A stretch of 43,111 bases of DNA, from assembly GCA_019429185.1 (NCBI GenBank), contig JAHYJH010000015.1:1-43111 (forward strand). Direction: 5' to 3'. Under the pieces are notes generated by a model, which saw only the letters and a list, made by a program, of their open reading frames with translations, made no database searches and had not been told where the DNA came from. Both the position numbers and the translations under genes were made by a program. Shown piece by piece: positions 38,002-43,111 of this stretch. The DNA is from Vicingaceae bacterium. Its GTDB lineage: Bacteria; Bacteroidota; Bacteroidia; Flavobacteriales_E; Vicingaceae. Each line of letters begins with the position of its first letter. Position 1 is the first letter of the stretch.

Positions 38002-39498
38002 TTGGGAATCATACAACGACAAGCCTTACTGAACACCATTGTTAATTATCTCGGAATAATTATAGGGTTTGTTAATGTAGTTATTCTATTTCCTTTATTT
38101 CTTTCACAAGAAGAGTTTGGGCTAACTCGTTTGGTACTTTCGTTAGCAACAACAATGGCTCAGCTTTCTTCATTTGGAGTACATCGTATTGCCATTAAGT
38201 TTTTTCCTATTTTCAGAACAGAACCGCATAAAAATAATGGTATTCTGTTACTTTTATTAATCATTTCTAGTGCAGGATTCATCGTAGTTACTTCTATCTA
38301 TTTAATTTTTAAACCTACTATTATTCAGTTTTATAGTGATGATTCTGCCCTTTTTAGCAATTATTATAGTTGGATACCATTGGTAACATTGGGGTTTTTA
38401 CTTTTTTTGGTGTTTGAATCTTTTTTACAAGCACTTCGCAAAACAGTGTTTACGAACCTCTTGAGAAATGTGATTATTCGAATTTATTGGCTTGTAACTA
38501 TACTTTTTTACTATTATGGTTTCTGCACTTTCTTTCAATTCATGCTAATTTTCATGATGGGTTATTTTTTAACCGCAGCACTTTGTGTGCTTGAATTGAT
38601 AAAGAGCGGTGAATTGGTTTTTGATACTAATCCAAATTTTTATAAAAAAAGAATATTAAAACCATTATTGAATTATGGTACGTATTCCATTTTAAGCGGA
38701 GTTACGTTGATTTTGGTTATAAATGTAGATTTATTAATGATAGGAGCACTTTTACCTGAAAACAAACTAGAAAGCGTGGGTATTTATGCTATTGCTACCT
38801 ATATAGTATCCATTATATATATTCCAGCCAATGCGTTATCTAGAATTTCTGCTCCTATTGTGGCGTATGATTGGAAACATAAAAACTTACAAAACATAGC
38901 TGATTTTTATAAAAAAAGCTCTGTAATATTGGCTTTTCTGGGAATGTTGCTTTTAGGCTGTTTAGCTATAAATATTGATAATTTATTAGCATTAATGAAA
39001 CCTGAGTTTATTCAAGCAAAATATATTATACTGACGTTAGGTTTAGCTCGTATTTTTGATATGGCTTCGGGATTAAACTTAGTTATACTTACTGTTACTC
39101 GTTTTTACCGAGCAGAAGCCATATTAGCAATTCTTTTACTAACATTAGTGGTAATTACCAACCTAATTTTAATACCTATTTATGGGATTTATGGTGCAGC
39201 TATAGGAACTACAATTGTTTTTTTAGTATTTAATGTTATTGTGTTTATTTACATCTGGCAAAAATTGAAAATGCAACCATATAGTTGGGCAACTTTTTTT
39301 ATGTTGCTTTTAGGGTTTTTAGCAGGGGTAATTGTTTTTTATATGCCTATAAATTTTGATTCCAAACTATTAGAAATTATAATAAAATCAATATTGTTTA
39401 TAGGCTTGTATTTCTTACCTGTTTATTTTTTCAACATATCAGATGATATTAATTTAATGGTAAATAAATTTCTTCCTAATACCATTAGGAAGAAGTGA
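38002..39498 (+). CDS. Wzx-type polysaccharide flippase (MATE/MOP superfamily)
   Basis: An integral inner-membrane protein of 498 residues with about 12 to 14 hydrophobic segments. It is predicted to flip lipid-linked oligosaccharide units for O-antigen, capsule or exopolysaccharide. The N-terminus GIIQRQALLNTIVNYLGIIIG, with FPLFLSQEEFGLTRL after it, fits the Bacteroidota oligosaccharide flippase family. The start is TTG at 38002; no ATG is available because the upstream frame is closed in the tandem repeat. It opens the surface-glycan genes. The 3' end overlaps a perfect hairpin. The sugar specificity cannot be told. Confidence 0.85.
   Translation: MGIIQRQALLNTIVNYLGIIIGFVNVVILFPLFLSQEEFGLTRLVLSLATTMAQLSSFGVHRIAIKFFPIFRTEPHKNNGILLLLLIISSAGFIVVTSIYLIFKPTIIQFYSDDSALFSNYYSWIPLVTLGFLLFLVFESFLQALRKTVFTNLLRNVIIRIYWLVTILFYYYGFCTFFQFMLIFMMGYFLTAALCVLELIKSGELVFDTNPNFYKKRILKPLLNYGTYSILSGVTLILVINVDLLMIGALLPENKLESVGIYAIATYIVSIIYIPANALSRISAPIVAYDWKHKNLQNIADFYKKSSVILAFLGMLLLGCLAINIDNLLALMKPEFIQAKYIILTLGLARIFDMASGLNLVILTVTRFYRAEAILAILLLTLVVITNLILIPIYGIYGAAIGTTIVFLVFNVIVFIYIWQKLKMQPYSWATFFMLLLGFLAGVIVFYMPINFDSKLLEIIIKSILFIGLYFLPVYFFNISDDINLMVNKFLPNTIRKK
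39470..39494. terminator. Hairpin between the convergent flippase and SDR genes
   Basis: TTCTTCCTAAT (39470-39480) and ATTAGGAAGAA (39484-39494) pair perfectly over 11 bp with an ACC loop, overlapping the last flippase codons. No T-run follows on either strand, so termination is only inferred from the convergent position. Confidence 0.4.
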
Positions 39499-39528
39499 GA
39501 ATTGAAAGTGGAGTATAACAAAAAATGC

Positions 39529-40215
39529 TTAACGATTGGAGTAATATTTTTCTATGAGATTACTGTTGTAAGTAGGTTGAACTTGAAAATTTATCTCCTT
39601 TAAATAGTTTGTAAATTTAATATTATTAGGAGTGTAACATCCTCCACTTTCTCTTATAGTGTAAAGTGCTTTTTTATTAATTATCTTCTCAAAAATAGAG
39701 ACAAGTTCAAGTATACTTATTCTGTTATTAAAGCAAATATCTAATATTTGGTTATCAAATTCTCCTGAATCGATCATATTAGAAAGTATAAAACCCAAAT
39801 CATCAATATCTATTAAATAACGATGGGCTTTATCAAATAAAGTAAATTTCTCGCTGTTTTTTATTTTATTGAATAAAAAATTAGTCAGCGTGAAAGGGTT
39901 AACATTGTTTCCAACTACTATAGGTAAACGAAAGATGATGAAAGAATAAAAATTTTCAGAAATATATTTTTCAACGGAAAGTTTATGACGAATATATGCA
40001 GACTCTTTTAAGCTTTCATCCATTACGCTACAAGTACTAAAATAGATTAGTTTTGAATTACTAGAAACATATTGTTGAAGAAGTTTAAATTCCCTTTCAA
40101 ATTCCGCAGCATTAGATTCTCCCGAATTAGAAACGCCAGAAGCAAATACTACAACTTTAGAATCATCTGAATAATGGTTAAACGCACTTGCTATAAGTCC
40201 TCTTCCTACTAACAT
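39529..40215 (-). CDS. Short NAD-dependent epimerase/dehydratase (SDR family)
   Basis: 228 residues, compact for an extended SDR (often about 300). The N-terminus MLVGRGLIASAF supplies a reduced nucleotide-binding loop (Gly4, Gly6, Ala9) instead of the usual GxxGxxG. STCSV (60-64) supplies the catalytic serine region, and Tyr74/Lys78 (YIRHK) the active-site YxxxK. RLPIVVGNNV and YLIDIDDL are also typical of sugar-nucleotide epimerases. It should act on a nucleotide sugar in the cytosol for the surrounding glycan locus; the substrate is unknown. The ATG lies 4 nt after a TATTTTTA element (40220-40227), so the message may be leaderless. It is convergent with the flippase. Confidence 0.8.
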   Translation of the reverse strand: MLVGRGLIASAFNHYSDDSKVVVFASGVSNSGESNAAEFEREFKLLQQYVSSNSKLIYFSTCSVMDESLKESAYIRHKLSVEKYISENFYSFIIFRLPIVVGNNVNPFTLTNFLFNKIKNSEKFTLFDKAHRYLIDIDDLGFILSNMIDSGEFDNQILDICFNNRISILELVSIFEKIINKKALYTIRESGGCYTPNNIKFTNYLKEINFQVQPTYNSNLIEKYYSNR

Positions 40216-40219
40216 ATTG

Positions 40220-40227
40220 TAAAAATA
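40220..40227 (-). promoter_or_regulatory. Possible -7 element of the SDR gene
   Basis: TATTTTTA on the minus strand, one base off TAnnTTTG, 4 nt before the ATG. No TTG is seen at the proper -33 distance. Confidence 0.3.
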
Positions 40228-40323
40228 TAAATTTTTATTCCTTTTTTGTTTTTTAATGTTTAATTAAATATGTAATTGAGTGAAACTTAAATTCTAGTAT
40301 TCTAAATTATCTAACTTTATAGT

Positions 40324-40349
40324 CATTTACAAATGTACATTTACAAATG
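40324..40349. repeat. Two 12-bp near-palindromes in the divergent spacer
   Basis: CATTTACAAATG at 40324-40335 and again at 40338-40349, separated by TA. Each is an inverted repeat of five bases around AC, and the junction AAATGTACATTT is itself a perfect palindrome. The layout is operator-like, but no regulator is known here. Confidence 0.5.
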
Positions 40350-40351
40350 AA

Positions 40352-40525
40352 ATGGGCAAGGATTATTTAATAAATGTGAAGCTGGTGAGTTCAACTATAT
40401 TAGAAAGATTTTTACTTAAATTTAGATATAAAGTTTTATCTTTGACAGCAGTTAATTTAAGCTATAAACTATATAGTTTAAATAAGTTTGTATTTTTCAG
40501 AACCTACATATTAATTGAAACCTAA
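40352..40525 (+). CDS. Doubtful 57-residue ORF before the glycosyltransferase
   Basis: ATG at 40352 opens MGKDYLINVKLVSSTILERF and runs to TAA at 40523-40525, overlapping the glycosyltransferase start by 11 nt. I recognise no family. It may be a small coupled gene, a remnant of a glycan gene, or chance in AT-rich DNA. It spans a perfect 16-bp palindrome (40465-40480). Confidence 0.2.
   Translation: MGKDYLINVKLVSSTILERFLLKFRYKVLSLTAVNLSYKLYSLNKFVFFRTYILIET
40465..40480. repeat. Perfect 16-bp palindrome upstream of the glycosyltransferase
   Basis: TAAACTATATAGTTTA, 35 bp before the TTG start. It could be an operator; in DNA this AT-rich, chance is a real alternative. Confidence 0.4.
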
Positions 40526-41573
40526 AATCTTATATTTTCATACGGTATCTATTTCTTTTGTAAGAAATGATATTTCATTATTATCAAAACACTTTGAAAT
40601 TAAGACATTTTCGTTTCGACCTTCAAAAAAGATTTTAACTCCTTTTGTCTTTATAAAGCAGTTTTTCTTTATACTTTTTAATATACGAGAAACTTCAATA
40701 GTAATAAGTCAATTTGCAGGATATCACTCTTTTTTGCCAAATTTATTTGCGATTATTACAAAAAAAACATCACTAACAATACTTGGAGGAACTGAATGTG
40801 TTTCTTTTCCATCAATAAATTATGGTAATTTTAACAGACATCTTTTAGGGTTGTTTACAAAATGGTCATTAATGCTATCCAAGCATCTTTCTCCTGTTCA
40901 TGAAAGTTTAGTTTTATCAGACTATACTTATACAGATAAAGATTATCCAAAACAAGGGTATAAATATTTTTGTCCTGAAGTGAAAACTCCTCATACTACA
41001 ATTTGTTACGGTTATAATTCAACCCAATTTTTAAAAACAAAAGATAGAAATATTAATTCTTTTATTACCGTTGGTCAAATGAATGCACCCAATTTTTATC
41101 GAAAAGGTGTTGATTTAATATTTGAAATGGCAAAACGATTTCCAACTTGTACTTTCACAGTTGTTGGAAGCACCTCAAAAATGAAGTATCCTAGTGTTCC
41201 ACCTAATGTAACTTTAATACCTTTTGTTCCATATGAGGAATTAAAAGATTACTATAGTTCACATGAATTTTATTTTCAACTGTCAATTTGCGAGGGATTT
41301 CCTAGTGCAATTTGTGAAGCAATGCTTTGTGAATGCATACCTATTGGGTCTAATGTTGCTGCTATTCCAGAGATAATAGGAAACACTGGTTATATACTTA
41401 AAAAGAGAGATGAAAATGAATTAGAAAAATTAATATTACAGGCGTTATCTTCTGAAAGAAAAAATCTTGGGTTAAAAGCGAGAGAGCGAATTATAGATAG
41501 ATATCCTCCAACAGAAAGAGAGAAGTTAGTGAATTTAGTTAACAAATTGATTTCTGATAATAACGATAAATAG
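40515..41573 (+). CDS. Glycosyltransferase, GT4-like (GT-B fold)
   Basis: 352 residues, cytosolic or peripheral membrane, predicted to add a sugar from a nucleotide donor to a growing glycan. The C-terminal half has ITVGQMNAPNFYRKGVDLIFEMA and FTVVGS. It also has the EX7E donor-binding motif, with Glu260 and Glu268 in CEGFPSAICEAM. The N-terminal half is divergent, starting KPKILYFHTVSISFVRND. The start is TTG at 40515, immediately after an in-frame TAA, so it cannot begin further upstream. The FkbM gene follows 20 bp later in the same direction. Donor and acceptor are unknown. Confidence 0.85.
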   Translation: MKPKILYFHTVSISFVRNDISLLSKHFEIKTFSFRPSKKILTPFVFIKQFFFILFNIRETSIVISQFAGYHSFLPNLFAIITKKTSLTILGGTECVSFPSINYGNFNRHLLGLFTKWSLMLSKHLSPVHESLVLSDYTYTDKDYPKQGYKYFCPEVKTPHTTICYGYNSTQFLKTKDRNINSFITVGQMNAPNFYRKGVDLIFEMAKRFPTCTFTVVGSTSKMKYPSVPPNVTLIPFVPYEELKDYYSSHEFYFQLSICEGFPSAICEAMLCECIPIGSNVAAIPEIIGNTGYILKKRDENELEKLILQALSSERKNLGLKARERIIDRYPPTEREKLVNLVNKLISDNNDK

Positions 41574-41593
41574 TAAATATCTTCATTGTTTTA

Positions 41594-42508
41594 ATGCAAA
41601 TTCTCATGAAACTAATTTATAAAATAATATATCAACCTACTATTAATTTCATTTTAAGAAACTTTTTTAAAATGAGTGGTAAGTTGTTGTTAAAGCCGAT
41701 AGTTATTTCTGTTAGTGGAAAGTTAAAAGTAAGTTATAAAAAACATATATTATTTCTTCATACTAATCAGACGTGTTATGTATCAAAGGAAATTTTTTAT
41801 AATGGGGCTAAAAATTACGAATTTACAACCCTTTTTGAATATTTAATTAAGCAATCAAATGTTTTTTTTGATATAGGGGCTAATATTGGATATTTTTCTG
41901 TTTTAGGAGAAAAAATTAATCCTTCCGTAAAAATATTTGCTTTTGAACCTTCTGTAGGACCTCTTCATTATTTGAATAAAAATGTAAAAGAAAATAAATT
42001 AAAAAATGTTACAGTAATAAATAAAGCTGTTTCAAATATAGATGGACGACTTGAGTTTTATGATGTGATTAATAAAAAATATCCATGGTTGAAACATAAT
42101 TTGAATGGATCGAATAGTCTTCAGAATAAATTTGGATTAATAAAATCTTCTTCATATTTAGTTGATGTAACTACATTACAAAGTGTTATAAAAGACAACG
42201 AAATTAAACAGATTGATTTAATTAAACTAGATACAGAGTGTACTGAACATCTTATTTTACAAAGTAGTTTAGATGTGATTAATAAATTTCAACCTATAAT
42301 TATTTGTGAAGTTTATGATGTAATTGAAAAAGAGGTTCAAGAGTGTATTGATAAAATGACAGATTATAAATTGTATCATTACATTGAGGCAACAAAGAAA
42401 TTAAACTTGATTTCTTCTTTAAATGAAGTGAAAAAAGATACTTATAATAGAAATTTTGTTTTCTGCCCAGATAATAAAGTGGATAAATTGGATGGCTTTA
42501 TTAGTTGA
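41594..42508 (+). CDS. FkbM-family SAM-dependent methyltransferase
   Basis: 304 residues. The family usually O-methylates sugars or similar hydroxyls, so glycan decoration is the likely role here. Motif I is seen as FFDIGANIGYFSVLG (91-105), with an acidic residue in AFEPS (116-120) for SAM binding. IDLIKLDTECTEHLIL (207-222) is the FkbM signature. The start could be 41594 or the ATG at 41606 (MKLIYKIIYQP); the first is kept without strong evidence. It is very AT-rich, like its neighbours. It ends 8 bp from the convergent methyltransferase remnant. Confidence 0.87.
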   Translation: MQILMKLIYKIIYQPTINFILRNFFKMSGKLLLKPIVISVSGKLKVSYKKHILFLHTNQTCYVSKEIFYNGAKNYEFTTLFEYLIKQSNVFFDIGANIGYFSVLGEKINPSVKIFAFEPSVGPLHYLNKNVKENKLKNVTVINKAVSNIDGRLEFYDVINKKYPWLKHNLNGSNSLQNKFGLIKSSSYLVDVTTLQSVIKDNEIKQIDLIKLDTECTEHLILQSSLDVINKFQPIIICEVYDVIEKEVQECIDKMTDYKLYHYIEATKKLNLISSLNEVKKDTYNRNFVFCPDNKVDKLDGFIS

Positions 42509-42516
42509 GTAAATTA

Positions 42517-43111
42517 TTACTTTTCCACCACCACAAAATAACCCAAAGGAAATTTTTCAGCAGTTTTTTTAGAAACTTTTTTACCAATACCTGTTTTTAA
42601 AAATAAACGGGTAATAAACTGACTTAATAAAACGATAGGTTTCCCTATAACAGGAACAGCTAACGCATTTTTACAAAAAATATCGGTCATTATTTCCGGC
42701 ACTCCACCCATAGGTTCAAGTTTTAGTACTTTAAAACCGGCATCTTCTAACATCGATTGAAGGGCAAATTTAGTGTATCTAAAATAATCAAAAGGTTACT
42801 CATGTAACCAATAGAAAAAAGGAACATTCAACATAAATTTCCCATTAGGCTTCATTATTCTGTGGATTTCCGCAATCAATTCTTCAGGTTTTCTGATATG
42901 TTTCAAAACATCGGATAAAATTACTGTGTCAAAAATTTCGTTTTCAATAGGAAGTGGTTGGTTAATATCAGTTTCAATATCTAAGTGTTAAGTTTCACAA
43001 GGTTGTTCCTTAAAGTCTTGTTTACTATTACTCTTCAAAAGTAGTATTTTTTCTTTAAACACTGCTGGCTTTTCCTTAAAAATTTTAGGTTCGAGTTCAA
43101 ACCACTTTTCT
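42517..43111 (-). pseudogene. Class I SAM methyltransferase with two in-frame TAA codons, cut by the window edge
   Basis: The minus-strand frame from 43110 to 42517 reads as one methyltransferase: INQPLP, FDTVILSDVLKHIRKPEEL, RIMKPNGKFMLNVPFFYWLHE, PFDYFRYTKFALQSMLEDAGF, then a C-terminal tail ending GYFVVVEK. It is interrupted by TAA at 42988-42990 and at 42796-42798. The second sits in a conserved spot, HE-stop-PFDYFRYT, where relatives usually have one ordinary residue; CAA (Gln) to TAA is the simplest change. The 78-residue piece from the ATG at 42753 is only the C-terminal end and lacks SAM-binding motifs. The upstream start is beyond the window. It is either a decayed glycan-locus gene or affected by sequence errors. 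Confidence 0.75.

Noticed and set aside
42796-42990. Reassigned TAA (stop codon recoding) in this genome
   Set aside because: TAA is the normal stop of most ribosomal genes in the window, so in-frame TAA codons are better explained by mutation or sequence error.

Overview
The window is AT-rich chromosomal DNA from a member of the Bacteroidota, most likely a flavobacteria-like lineage. Four things support this. Several secreted proteins carry type IX secretion system (T9SS) C-terminal sorting domains of both kinds: type A, and the type B gliding-motility/CHU_C kind. Promoters fit the Bacteroidota form TTG-N19-TAnnTTTG. Most genes have no Shine-Dalgarno sequence. A single S12-S7-EF-G-S10-spc-alpha ribosomal supercluster is followed by carA. 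No rRNA, tRNA, CRISPR array or complete insertion sequence was seen.

Region 1 (1-16770) is a neighbourhood of surface and secreted proteins. It starts with a large beta-helix protein on the minus strand. That gene is open from 3682 to the window edge except for one in-frame TAA. Next come a type B T9SS substrate whose coding sequence has absorbed short palindromic and tandem repeats, a UvrD/PcrA helicase on the minus strand, and a 1185-residue subtilisin-like protease with PKD domains and a type A sorting tail. These are followed by a collagen-like (Gly-X-Y) protein ending in an S74 self-cleaving chaperone domain, and a modular type B T9SS protein. The collagen-like gene has an ECF-sigma-like promoter and may share a transcript with the gene behind it, ending at a strong terminator at 16730-16769.

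Region 2 (16900-35370) is the ribosomal supercluster, with 33 genes from rpsL to rplQ, including secY, map, infA and rpoA. It starts at an almost ideal promoter (16907-16936) and ends at a strong terminator (35335-35370). Within it are two matching intercistronic hairpins related by a compensatory base-pair change, a few isolated Shine-Dalgarno sites, a possible 13-codon leader ORF before rpsH, and an L17 with a long acidic tail. rpmD and rpmJ are short genes that are easily missed.

Region 3 (35371-37759) holds carA and clpX. Region 4 (37760-43111) opens with nine perfect copies of a 14-bp tandem repeat and then enters a surface-polysaccharide locus: a Wzx-type flippase, a short SDR-type epimerase/dehydratase (minus), a GT4-type glycosyltransferase, an FkbM-family methyltransferase, and a SAM methyltransferase (minus) broken by two in-frame TAA codons and cut by the window edge.

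The observations most worth a second look are the repeats absorbed in frame by the type B sorting-domain gene, the paired hairpins in the ribosomal operon, the ECF-like promoter before the collagen-like/S74 gene, and the isolated TAA codons in otherwise open genes.
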